This document shows positions 7,566-15,254 of a stretch of DNA of 27,614 nucleotides, in pieces; the first letter of the stretch is position 1, and each line of letters opens with the position of its first letter. Under the pieces are notes generated by a model. That model did no database searches. It worked only from the letters and a program-made list of their open reading frames with translations, and was not told the DNA's origin. A program made the position numbers and the translations under genes. Origin of the DNA: CAVBBU01 sp963593765 (GTDB taxonomy: Bacteria; Bacillota; Clostridia; Lachnospirales; Lachnospiraceae); the NCBI GenBank assembly GCA_963593765.1, contig CAVBBU010000013.1, positions 1 through 27,614 of the forward strand, given 5' to 3'.

Positions 7566-7836
7566 TTGATTAAAGAGGGATATTATGGGGAGGGTAGGTC
7601 TTTTTTGCAAAATTAAATTCCATAGAGGGGTGGAATTTAACTTTGCGAGTGAGTTTTTAGAGGAAACGAGCGAAGGTCAATTCGTTCGCATTGACTAACT
7701 GGGGGGGTATGATACCATTTCAAGTTAGTGTTGCACTAAGAAATAAATAGAAACAGATTAACAAAAAGCTACACGCAAAACCAGGACAGGTTTGCACTAA
7801 CAATTACAATTACTATCAGGGAAAAAGGAAATCAAA
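7565..7836 (+). other. structured intergenic region before the surface-polymer locus
   Basis: 272 nt without a credible reading frame. Contents: a hairpin at 7607-7646 (16-bp arms, one mismatch, loop TAGAGGGG); two overlapping, mutually exclusive small hairpins, CGAGCGAA/TTCGTTCG (7667-7674 with 7681-7688) and GTCAAT/ATTGAC (7676-7681 with 7690-7695); ACTAACT/AGTTAGT at about 7694-7729 enclosing a run of seven G and the palindrome GGTATGATACC; and two copies of TTGCACTAA 61 bp apart (7731-7739, 7792-7800). I recognise no known riboswitch. It may be a leader of the downstream genes or a degenerate repeat. Confidence 0.5.
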
Positions 7837-9270
7837 ATGAAGCTATACATGAAGCTTATGTATATAGATCCGGGAACAGGCAGTATGCTTTTTGCAGTTC
7901 TAATAGGACTTTTTGGAGCATTAAGATACCTGCTTAGATCCCTTATCGTAAAAGCAAAATTCAAACTAAGCGGAGGCAAGGCCGAGGCAGTAAAAAAAGA
8001 TAAGCTTCCTCTAGTTGTTTTTTCAGATGATAAAAGATACTGGAATATATTTGAGCCAGTGCTTAGAGAGCTAGATAAAAGAGGAATAGACATTACATAT
8101 ATGACCGCATCGAAGGATGATCCTGCACTTAGCTGTGATATGGAACATGTGCATGGAGAGTTTATAGGTCAGGGCAATAAGGCATTTGCAAGGTTAAATT
8201 TCCTAAATGCAGCCATTTTGCTTTCTACCACACCGGGACTTGATGTTTATCAATGGAAGAGAAGCAGAGATGTTAATTGCTATATCCATATGCTGCATAT
8301 GCCAAATGAAATCTCCGGCTATAGAATGTTTGGAACGGATTATTACGATACTATACTTATATCTGGAGATTTTCAGGAGAGGATTATACGAAGACTGGAG
8401 AGCCTAAGGAATTTGCCACCAAAGGAAATATACCATATAGGTATTCCATATATGGATGAGATGGCAAAACGACTTAAGGAAAGTCCTACAGAGGAGAGCA
8501 AAGAAAGAGTAGTTCTGCTTGCTCCTTCGTGGGGAAAGAGTGCAATCTTTAATACTCTTGGAGAGGATATAATAGAACAGCTTTTAAAAACTGGATACCA
8601 TATTATTATACGTCCGCATCCACAGTCATTTACCTCTGAAAAAGAGCTTTTAGAAGGGCTTATGAAAAAATATCCAACATCAGATAAGCTAGAGTGGAAC
8701 AGGGACAATGATAACTTCGAGGTCTTAAAGAAAGCGGATATTTTGATTTCGGATTTTTCGGGTGTTATCTTTGATTTTGCTTTGGTATATGATAAGCCGG
8801 TTATATATACAGATACGGATTATAAGAGCGATCCTTATGACACGTGGTGGCTTGATGAGAAGCCATGGACCTTTAGCGCTTTAGAGCAGATAGGAATAAA
8901 GCTTACAAAGGATGAGCTTTCTAACATAAAGAGCATGATAGATAAATGCCTTACGGATGAGAGCTTTAAAACGGGAAGAGATCAGATTAGAAATAGCACA
9001 TGGGAATATCAAGGACAGTCAGCCGTGCGTGCTGCAGATTTTCTTGAAGAAAAATTGGTTCGGGTGTCAAAACACTCGAACCTTCGGTTACACGGATTGT
9101 TTCGTGCTTCGCACTCTCACAATCCTGCTTCAATTCGGATTCCCGTGGTGCTTTCGCACCACTTCATCCTCATTGAAGGGCGTGTCATAAACTCCATCTC
9201 CCACCGACATGCGAGCATGCCGTGGAAGATGAGTTTTGACACTGTAACCAAAATTAAAATCAATAAATAA
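7837..9270 (+). CDS. CDP-glycerol glycerophosphotransferase family protein (teichoic-acid type), C-terminus altered by an inserted element
   Basis: 477 residues. It starts with MKLYMKLMYIDPGTGSM and one membrane span (about 13-35), then a GT-B-like CDP-glycerol:glycerophosphotransferase domain as in TagB/TagF. Recognisable parts: APSWGKSAIFNTLGE, RPHPQS (substrate-binding His), and SDFSGVIFDFALVYDKPVIY, the signature region near the C-terminus. Expected activity is adding glycerol phosphate, or a related polyol phosphate, to a lipid-linked or glycan acceptor at the membrane. From about residue 407 the frame runs into a palindromic element and reads about 71 low-complexity, His/Ser/Arg-rich residues unlike the family. 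Removing the element with one flanking AAAATT would end the protein at about 412 aa (EKLKSINN), at the expected family end. Starts after AAAAAGGAAATCAAA. Acceptor and polymer are unknown. Confidence 0.85.
   Translation: MKLYMKLMYIDPGTGSMLFAVLIGLFGALRYLLRSLIVKAKFKLSGGKAEAVKKDKLPLVVFSDDKRYWNIFEPVLRELDKRGIDITYMTASKDDPALSCDMEHVHGEFIGQGNKAFARLNFLNAAILLSTTPGLDVYQWKRSRDVNCYIHMLHMPNEISGYRMFGTDYYDTILISGDFQERIIRRLESLRNLPPKEIYHIGIPYMDEMAKRLKESPTEESKERVVLLAPSWGKSAIFNTLGEDIIEQLLKTGYHIIIRPHPQSFTSEKELLEGLMKKYPTSDKLEWNRDNDNFEVLKKADILISDFSGVIFDFALVYDKPVIYTDTDYKSDPYDTWWLDEKPWTFSALEQIGIKLTKDELSNIKSMIDKCLTDESFKTGRDQIRNSTWEYQGQSAVRAADFLEEKLVRVSKHSNLRLHGLFRASHSHNPASIRIPVVLSHHFILIEGRVINSISHRHASMPWKMSFDTVTKIKINK
9057..9249. 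mobile_element. MITE-like palindromic element with cloverleaf folding, inserted in a gene 3' end
   Basis: The element is bounded by AAAATT at 9051-9056 and 9250-9255, possible target duplications. Ends are GGTT-N3-GTGTCAAAAC and its inverted copy GTTTTGACAC-N3-AACC. Internal stems fill almost all of it: H1 GGTTCGGGTGT/ACACTCGAACC (9057-9082, one wobble); a closing stem GGTTACA/TGTAACC (9086-9092 with 9243-9249) enclosing H2 GGATTG/CAATCC (9094-9125, inner GTGC/GCAC), H3 CTTCAAT/ATTGAAG (9128-9178, inner GTGGTGC/GCACCAC), and H4 (9182-9242, GTGTCA, AAACTC, ATCT, CCAC and CATGC all paired with the right side). No transposase is encoded, so it would be non-autonomous. The boundaries and mobility are inferred; the pairing is directly visible. 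Confidence 0.75.
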
Positions 9271-9284
9271 TTAGGTGAAAAGCT

Positions 9285-12068
9285 ATGCCTATCATACAAA
9301 TTTTTTACTACATATTTTTAATGCCGCTTCAGATGCTGTTTGAGGCTGTTTATAATATTGCCTATCATCTTATAGGAAATCCTGGAATTACAATTATTGC
9401 TTTTAGTCTTGTAATGAACCTTCTAGTCCTTCCACTATATAAGAGGGCAGATGCATTGCAGGAGGAAGAAAGAAAAATAGAGGCAAAGCTTAGCAAGGGA
9501 GTGCAGCATATAAAAAAGACCTTCCGTGGTGACGAGCAAATGATGATGCTGCAGACCTACTATCGCCAGAATAATTATAAGCCTAGCTATGCACTTAGAG
9601 GAGCTGCATCACTGCTTCTTGAGATACCATTTTTTATAGTTGCATATAGATTTCTATCTAATCTAAGTATGCTGCAGGGCTGTCACTTTGGACCTATTAC
9701 AGACCTTGGAAAGCCAGACGGACTGCTAACTATCTTTGGAATAACGATCAATTTGCTTCCTATCATCATGACAGCTATTAACTGCATTTCTACATATATA
9801 TTTACCAAGGGATATACGCCAAAAACAAAAATCCAGCTTTATGCTATGGCAGCGTTCTTTTTGGTATTTTTATATAATTCACCTTCGGGACTTGTATTCT
9901 ACTGGACGTTAAATAATATCTTTTCGCTTGTGAAAACTATTTTCTATAAGCTAAAAAATCCTAAGAGGATACTTGCTATTTTAGTAGCTGTTTTTGGAGT
10001 GGGATTTATCGCTTTAGGGCTTACATTAGGTGCAAGAAAAACCATCAAGTGGGTTATATTCTTGTGTGCGATAGGTGTGCTTATGCTACTGGGGTCTCTA
10101 TGGTGGCTGTTAAGATCTAAGGTAGGTAAAGATAAGGGAAGCATTAAAATTTTGAAAGAACACATAAGCACTCCTAAGATATTTTTTGCAGGAGCTGCCT
10201 TTATGGCACTTTTAACAGGGCTTGCTATTCCATCAGCGGTAATAGCAGCATCGCCGCAGGAATTTATAGTACAGGGACAGCTAAGCAATCCACTTATTTA
10301 TCTGGAAGCATCTATACTTCTTTCAGTAGGAACCTTTATCCTATGGTTTGGAATATTTTACTTTTTGGCAGATACTAGCGGAAGAAGCTACCTAGAGCTA
10401 GGCATATGGGTGCTATGCGGCATAAGCGTAGCTAACTATATGTTTTTTGGAAGAAACCTAGGTCTAATAAGCGATATGCTGCAGTACGAAAAGGGAATGA
10501 GCTTTACATACAAGCAGCAGCTTTTAAATATAGCAGTTCTTCTTGGAATAATCATTATAATGTGGCTTTTTTATCGCAGCCTTAAAAAAAGAGTATTTGA
10601 TATTCTTATCATTGCCTCATTAGCACTTTGCACGATGGGAGTTTTTAATGCTGTGAAAATTCAAAGGAGTGTTTCGCAGGTAAGTGCCACGGAGGATGTG
10701 GGCGATAAGCCGTTACATGCTTTAAGCAGAAATGGTAAGAACGTAATTGTCCTAATGCTTGATAGAGCTATAGGTGAATATATACCATATATTATGAATG
10801 AAAAACCAGAGCTAAAGGAAAAGCTTGACGGGTTTACTTATTATTCGAATACCATTTCGTTTGCACCTAGCACTTCTTTGGGTTCTCCAGCACTATTTGG
10901 CGGATATGAATATACAACCGTAGAAATGAATAAGCGAGATAATGAGAAGCTTGTATCAAAGCATAACGAGGCATTAAAGCTTATGCCTGTAGTATTTAGT
11001 GAAAATGACTATAAGGTAACAGTTTGTCAGCCACCAGTTGCAAATTATAATTGGGTTCCGGATCTGTCGATTTATGACGATTATCCAGATATTAAGGCAT
11101 ATAATGTAATAGGAAATTACTCAAAGGATGATGCAAATCGAATTATAGAGGGAAACAAAAGGAACTTCTTTGCACTTGGTATTACAAAGATAGCACCTCT
11201 TTTTACACAGACTATCTTATATCAGGATGGTCGCTATAACTGCTCTACGCAAGTAGGAACATTAAAGGGAATGACACAAACAGTAACTGATAATCTACAT
11301 GCAAATGGACTTAATGCTGTATTTTTAAATAATTATAATGTCCTAAAAAAGTTACCAACCATTATTACTACGACGGATGATAGTGAGAATACATTTTTAA
11401 TAATGGTAAATGAAATAACACACCGAGACTGTTTACTGCAGCTGCCGGAATATACACCGTCAGAGGTTGTAGATAATACTGCATATGAGGATCAGCTGAA
11501 AAATGGATATACAATAAATAATCAGACACTCAAAATGGAAAATGCAGAGCAGATAAAGCAGTACCATGTATTTATGGCAGGCATGCTTAAACTAGGGGAG
11601 TGGTTTGATTATTTGCGTAAAGAGGGAGTATATGACAATACAAGGATTATTATAGTTGCAGACCATGGGCGGAACATGGGACAGATCAAGGAGGCAACTA
11701 TAGATGTTGGGGCAGAAAATCTGTTCGACACAGAAGCATTTAGACCGTTACTTATGGTTAAGAATTTTAATCAAACTGGTTTTACAACATCCGATGAGTT
11801 TATGACTAATGCGGATACGCCGACATTGGCATTTAAGGATTTGATAGATAATCCTATAAATCCGTTTACGAATAAGAAGATTGATAACAGTGAGAAAACA
11901 GCACATGATCAATATATACTAGCTGATTCGAAGCAGGATTTAGCTGTGAATAGAGAAAGAACTACATTCCTTCCTGGGACATGGTACGCTGTGCATGGTG
12001 ATACATGGGATGCTAATAATTGGAGGCTTGTGTCAGAAAATTCAACATTGCCAAATGAAAACAACTAG
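9285..12068 (+). CDS. YidC/Oxa1-fold membrane domain fused to an alkaline-phosphatase-superfamily (sulfatase/LTA-synthase-like) transferase
   Basis: 927 residues, about three times a normal Gram-positive YidC. Residues 1-220 follow YidC/Oxa1 order: a first span ending in LLVLPLYKR, a charged cytoplasmic hairpin with many Met/Gln, then spans including FFLVFLYNSPSGLVFYWTLNNIFSL, a very typical YidC end. The Arg that lies in the insertase groove (IRLLILPL in SpoIIIJ) is Asn45 here. Residues 225-460 hold roughly six more spans. Residues about 485-880 form an extracytoplasmic phosphatase-fold domain: VIVLMLDRA (Asp493), a nucleophile-type STSLGSPALFGG (Ser/Thr 529-531), NEITHRD (709-715) and VVADHGRNMG-like metal pair Asp793/His794. 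Relatives of this domain transfer glycerol phosphate or phosphoethanolamine. Start follows AGGTGA. It lies between the glycerophosphotransferase and cytidylyltransferase genes, suggesting surface-polymer modification (inference). Confidence 0.85.
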   Translation: MPIIQIFYYIFLMPLQMLFEAVYNIAYHLIGNPGITIIAFSLVMNLLVLPLYKRADALQEEERKIEAKLSKGVQHIKKTFRGDEQMMMLQTYYRQNNYKPSYALRGAASLLLEIPFFIVAYRFLSNLSMLQGCHFGPITDLGKPDGLLTIFGITINLLPIIMTAINCISTYIFTKGYTPKTKIQLYAMAAFFLVFLYNSPSGLVFYWTLNNIFSLVKTIFYKLKNPKRILAILVAVFGVGFIALGLTLGARKTIKWVIFLCAIGVLMLLGSLWWLLRSKVGKDKGSIKILKEHISTPKIFFAGAAFMALLTGLAIPSAVIAASPQEFIVQGQLSNPLIYLEASILLSVGTFILWFGIFYFLADTSGRSYLELGIWVLCGISVANYMFFGRNLGLISDMLQYEKGMSFTYKQQLLNIAVLLGIIIIMWLFYRSLKKRVFDILIIASLALCTMGVFNAVKIQRSVSQVSATEDVGDKPLHALSRNGKNVIVLMLDRAIGEYIPYIMNEKPELKEKLDGFTYYSNTISFAPSTSLGSPALFGGYEYTTVEMNKRDNEKLVSKHNEALKLMPVVFSENDYKVTVCQPPVANYNWVPDLSIYDDYPDIKAYNVIGNYSKDDANRIIEGNKRNFFALGITKIAPLFTQTILYQDGRYNCSTQVGTLKGMTQTVTDNLHANGLNAVFLNNYNVLKKLPTIITTTDDSENTFLIMVNEITHRDCLLQLPEYTPSEVVDNTAYEDQLKNGYTINNQTLKMENAEQIKQYHVFMAGMLKLGEWFDYLRKEGVYDNTRIIIVADHGRNMGQIKEATIDVGAENLFDTEAFRPLLMVKNFNQTGFTTSDEFMTNADTPTLAFKDLIDNPINPFTNKKIDNSEKTAHDQYILADSKQDLAVNRERTTFLPGTWYAVHGDTWDANNWRLVSENSTLPNENN

Positions 12069-12112
12069 AGTTGTATTAGTATATGGACATAAGTAAAACA
12101 GGAGAAATTAGG

Positions 12113-13006
12113 ATGCTTACAAAAAATGAATTTGATATTCTGGTTGCATTTACTAAAAGGCAGAGTATGCCATCTATAGACGAGCTTGCAAAGGAACTAG
12201 GCTTTTCTGATGATGAAATAGAAGGCACCTTAAACGAGCTTAAAGCAAGAGGACTTTTACAAGACGGAAGCATTACCAAAGAAGGACTAGATATACTTGA
12301 GGGTTATAGAGTAAAGAGAGCTGTCTTTATAGCGGCAGGCTTTGGAAGCAGACTAGTTCCTATAACCTTTAATACGCCAAAGCCTCTTGTTAGAGTACAT
12401 GGAACTCGCATAATAGATACCCTGCTGGATGCAGTAGTTGAGGCACAGATACCAGAAATTATTATAGTACGAGGCTACCTGGGGGAGCAGTTTGATCAGC
12501 TAAGGTATAAGTATCCGCAGATAAAATTTGTAGAAAATCCGATTTATAATGAGGCAAATAATATTTCGTCAGCAGTATGCGTAAAATATCTTTTACAAAA
12601 TGCATATGTGCTTGAGGCGGATCTGCTGCTTTATAACAAGGGACTGATACGAAAATACGAATACGAATCGAACTTTCTTGGAATTCCAGTTAAGCGCACA
12701 GATGATTGGTGCTTTGAAACTGATGATAGCAAAATTATCACAGAGGAAAAGGTTGGCGGACTTAATTGTCATCAGATGGTCGGAATTTCCTTTTGGAGTG
12801 CTGAGGACGGAAAAAAGCTGGCAAATGATTTAGAAGAGGTATACCGCTCACCGGGTGGAAAGGAAAGATACTGGGAGCAGGTGCCTATGGTATATAAAAA
12901 GGAAAATTATAGAGTGCGTATCAGAGAATGTGCATCGAGCGACGTTACAGAGATAGATACCTTTAATGAGCTAAAGGCAATCGATAATTTATATGCAACT
13001 ACCTAG
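12113..13006 (+). CDS. winged-helix / LicC-like sugar- or choline-phosphate cytidylyltransferase
   Basis: 297 residues from ATG 12113, chosen because AGGAG (12100-12104) lies 8 nt upstream; an in-frame ATG at 12083 has no binding site. Residues 1-65 form a winged helix-turn-helix of the MarR/DeoR kind (FDILVAFTKRQ, SIDELAKELGFSDDEIEGTLNELKARGLL). Residues 68-290 are a nucleotidyltransferase: AAGFGSRL (74-81) binds the nucleotide, TPKPLV supplies the Lys, and VENPIYNEANNISSA and LEADLLLY match the LicC choline-phosphate cytidylyltransferase branch. LicC makes CDP-choline from CTP and phosphocholine. The kinase (LicA) and transferase (LicD) partners are not in the window. The fused DNA-binding domain could make it a substrate-sensing regulator. 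Choline versus ethanolamine or another substrate cannot be decided. Confidence 0.8.
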   Translation: MLTKNEFDILVAFTKRQSMPSIDELAKELGFSDDEIEGTLNELKARGLLQDGSITKEGLDILEGYRVKRAVFIAAGFGSRLVPITFNTPKPLVRVHGTRIIDTLLDAVVEAQIPEIIIVRGYLGEQFDQLRYKYPQIKFVENPIYNEANNISSAVCVKYLLQNAYVLEADLLLYNKGLIRKYEYESNFLGIPVKRTDDWCFETDDSKIITEEKVGGLNCHQMVGISFWSAEDGKKLANDLEEVYRSPGGKERYWEQVPMVYKKENYRVRIRECASSDVTEIDTFNELKAIDNLYATT

Positions 13007-13025
13007 CAAAGAAGAGGGAATCAAT

Positions 13026-14477
13026 TTGAAAGAGAACAATAAAAATACATTGCAAAGGGAGCTTAATCCTATGCATGTTTGGGCTATAGCATTTGGCTGC
13101 ATAATAGGCTGGGGCTCCTTTGTAAATCCAGGTAAAAAGTTTTTGCCAAACTCAGGTGTTTACGGTACTGCAATAGCGATGATGCTTGGTGCGGTAGTGA
13201 TGATTATTATCGCCTACAGCTATGCATATATGGTTCCTAAATATCCGCAGGCTGGAGGAGAGTTTACGTTTGCAAAGCTGTGCTTTGGAAAAAGAGCTGC
13301 TTATATCTGCGGATGGTTTTTACTTGCGGCATACCTTACGAATGTACCTATGAATTCAACAGCTATAGGCCTAATCGTAGACGGACTTGATGGCGGTGCA
13401 GACATACTAAAATTCGGATTTCACTACAGCATAGCAGGCCTTGATGTCTGGATGGGGGAAATGCTTCTTGCAATGTCTATTTTAATTCTCTTTGGACTTT
13501 TAAATATCTGGGGTGCGAAAAAAGCTGGCTTTGTGCAAACAGTGCTTGCCGTTCTACTTATAGTTTCGGTTACAGCACTTGCTATCTCTGCACTTATAAG
13601 CAGTAAGGCAAAGGGAATTAATATGCATCCAGTGTGGGGCTTTGATAAAAAGCTTGCCATGGCAAATGCTGCCACTACAGCAGATATAGGAGCATATGCA
13701 CATACAGGGGTAAAGGGAATAGCTTCGGCTATATTAGCAACCTTTGCTATTGCACCATGGGCATATGTAGGATTTGACACTATACCGCAGGCGGCAGAGG
13801 AGTTTAAGTTTTCACATCGAAAGGTAAATGTGATAATGATAGTGGCTATAGTCTTTGGCTGCTTTGTTTATATATCAAATAATTCAGTAGCGGCGGCGGC
13901 ACTTGAGAACTGGCCGGAAAGAGTGATGGCAGGTGACTGGGTTTTACTTATCGCAGCAGAGGAGCTACTCGGAACCTTTGGAAAGGTACTTGTAGGCGTT
14001 GCGGTATCATGTGCAGTGCTATCAGGCATAATGGGATTTTATCTTGCATCAAGCAGGATCATGTTTTCTATGAGCCGTGATGGATATCTGCCGGAGATAT
14101 TTGGAGTTATAGATAAAAGACATGGAACGCCAATTAATGCTATGATTTTTTGTATTATTATATCGCTATCTGGACCTGTACTCGGACGAGAGGCACTGGG
14201 CTGGTTTGTAGATATGTCTGCTATAGGTGCATCTATAGGATATCTATGCACCTGTGCCGCTGCACTTGTAACAATGAAAAGAGATGGAGATGGAACGAGA
14301 GTGCTTAAGGCTATGGCGGTGGCTGGAGTTATCTTTTCGTGCCTTTTTATGATTTTGCAGCTTATTCCTATTCCGGGACTTTCGGGAGTACATTTTGGGG
14401 TAGAAAGCTATATAATGCTTGTGGTTTGGATATTTATAGGAGCAGCATTTTATCTTACACGCAGAGGGGCTTTATAA
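13026..14477 (+). CDS. APC-superfamily amino acid / amine permease
   Basis: About 483 residues with roughly 12 membrane spans. The first span carries the APC signature IAFGCIIGWGSFVNPG, where the broken helix binds substrate; later come YPQAGGEFTFAKLCFG and WAYVGFDTIPQAAEEFK, both typical of the family. I prefer the TTG at 13026, which has GAGGG about 8 nt upstream; an ATG at 12993 would overlap the previous gene by 14 nt and lacks a binding site. The family moves amino acids or amines (including ethanolamine) with H+ or by exchange. Placed directly after a LicC-like cytidylyltransferase, it may import the alcohol amine that is to be activated; that is inference. Substrate not determined by sequence. 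Confidence 0.8.
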   Translation: MKENNKNTLQRELNPMHVWAIAFGCIIGWGSFVNPGKKFLPNSGVYGTAIAMMLGAVVMIIIAYSYAYMVPKYPQAGGEFTFAKLCFGKRAAYICGWFLLAAYLTNVPMNSTAIGLIVDGLDGGADILKFGFHYSIAGLDVWMGEMLLAMSILILFGLLNIWGAKKAGFVQTVLAVLLIVSVTALAISALISSKAKGINMHPVWGFDKKLAMANAATTADIGAYAHTGVKGIASAILATFAIAPWAYVGFDTIPQAAEEFKFSHRKVNVIMIVAIVFGCFVYISNNSVAAAALENWPERVMAGDWVLLIAAEELLGTFGKVLVGVAVSCAVLSGIMGFYLASSRIMFSMSRDGYLPEIFGVIDKRHGTPINAMIFCIIISLSGPVLGREALGWFVDMSAIGASIGYLCTCAAALVTMKRDGDGTRVLKAMAVAGVIFSCLFMILQLIPIPGLSGVHFGVESYIMLVVWIFIGAAFYLTRRGAL

Positions 14478-14493
14478 AATAAAAATTAACGGT

Positions 14494-14528
14494 TTGAATT
14501 AAATCCATATAGTGCTATAAATATAGCA
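14494..14528 (+). promoter_or_regulatory. probable promoter of thrH with a palindrome at the -10 box
   Basis: TTGAAT (14494-14499), 16-nt spacer, TATAAA (14516-14521). The -10 is embedded in TGCTAT-AAAT-ATAGCA (14513-14528), a perfect 6-bp dyad, which could be an operator or chance in AT-rich DNA. Confidence 0.5.
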
Positions 14529-14555
14529 AGGAAAATATTATAAACGGAGGAGAGT

Positions 14556-15158
14556 ATGGATATAGTTTGTTTAGACCTCGAGGGAGTTTTAGTTCCTGAG
14601 ATATGGATAGCATTTGCAAAGGAAAGCGGCATACCGGAGCTAAAAAAAACCACAAGAGATGAGCCTGATTATGATAAGCTTATGAAGTGGAGAATAGGAA
14701 TACTTAAGGAGCATAACCTAGGACTTAGTCAGATTCAGGATACTATAGCAAGGATAGAGCCGCTTGGTGGAGCAAGGGAATTTTTAGACAAGCTAAGAGA
14801 GCTTACGCAGGTTATTATAATAAGCGATACCTTTACACAATTTGCGAAGCCGCTTATGAAAAAACTTGGCTGGCCAACTATATTTTGCAATACCCTAGAG
14901 GTTTCTGGTAGCGGCGAGATAACCGGCTTTAAAATGCGTATAGAAAAGTCAAAGCTCTCTACAGTAAGAGCACTTCAGTCAGTAGGCTTTGATACTATAG
15001 CAGCAGGAGATAGCTATAACGATCTTGATATGATTAAGGCAAGCAAGGCAGGCTTTTTATTTAAGAGTACAGAGCAGATTATAAAGGACAATCCAGATTT
15101 GCCTGCATATGAAAATTATGATGAGCTATTTGAGGCAATAAAAAATAAGCTTGACTAA
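14556..15158 (+). CDS. thrH: ThrH-type HAD phosphatase (phosphoserine phosphatase / homoserine phosphotransferase)
   Basis: 200 residues, HAD superfamily. Motif I is CLDLEGVLVPE, where Asp7 is the phosphorylated residue and Glu9 takes the second acidic place, as in ThrH. Motif II is IIISDTFTQF (Ser/Thr), and motif III/IV is AAGDSYNDLDM preceded by Lys150-region residues. The opening MDIVCLDLEGVLVPEIW and the segment TTRDEPDYDKLMKWRI closely follow Pseudomonas ThrH, including its length (about 205 aa). ThrH dephosphorylates phosphoserine and can pass the phosphate to homoserine, so it sits between serine and threonine synthesis. Start ATG follows GGAGGAG (14547-14553). It precedes ilvE, giving a small amino-acid group, though ilvE has its own promoter. 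Biological substrate in this organism is inferred from family. Confidence 0.88.
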   Translation: MDIVCLDLEGVLVPEIWIAFAKESGIPELKKTTRDEPDYDKLMKWRIGILKEHNLGLSQIQDTIARIEPLGGAREFLDKLRELTQVIIISDTFTQFAKPLMKKLGWPTIFCNTLEVSGSGEITGFKMRIEKSKLSTVRALQSVGFDTIAAGDSYNDLDMIKASKAGFLFKSTEQIIKDNPDLPAYENYDELFEAIKNKLD

Positions 15159-15195
15159 ACGGACTAATTAAGCGAGGAAAATGCCGCTTCATTTA

Positions 15196-15224
15196 TTGAT
15201 TTTTGATTTAGTGGGGCATATAAT
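15196..15224 (+). promoter_or_regulatory. promoter of ilvE
   Basis: TTGATT (15196-15201), 17-nt spacer, perfect TATAAT (15219-15224). The expected start near 15231 leaves a leader of about 24 nt, too short for a T-box or BCAA attenuator. Confidence 0.7.
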
Positions 15225-15254
15225 TAATGACAACATTTTATGAGGAGGCAGACT

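Noticed and set aside
7691..7713. TTGACT with TATGAT as promoter of the surface-polymer genes
   Set aside because: The spacer is only 11 nt, too short for sigma-A; the start of transcription of this locus remains unidentified.
7731..7800. Two TTGCACTAA copies as operator repeats or a -35 box
   Set aside because: Only two copies, 61 bp apart with no dyad; a promoter at 7792 would start too close to the ribosome binding site.
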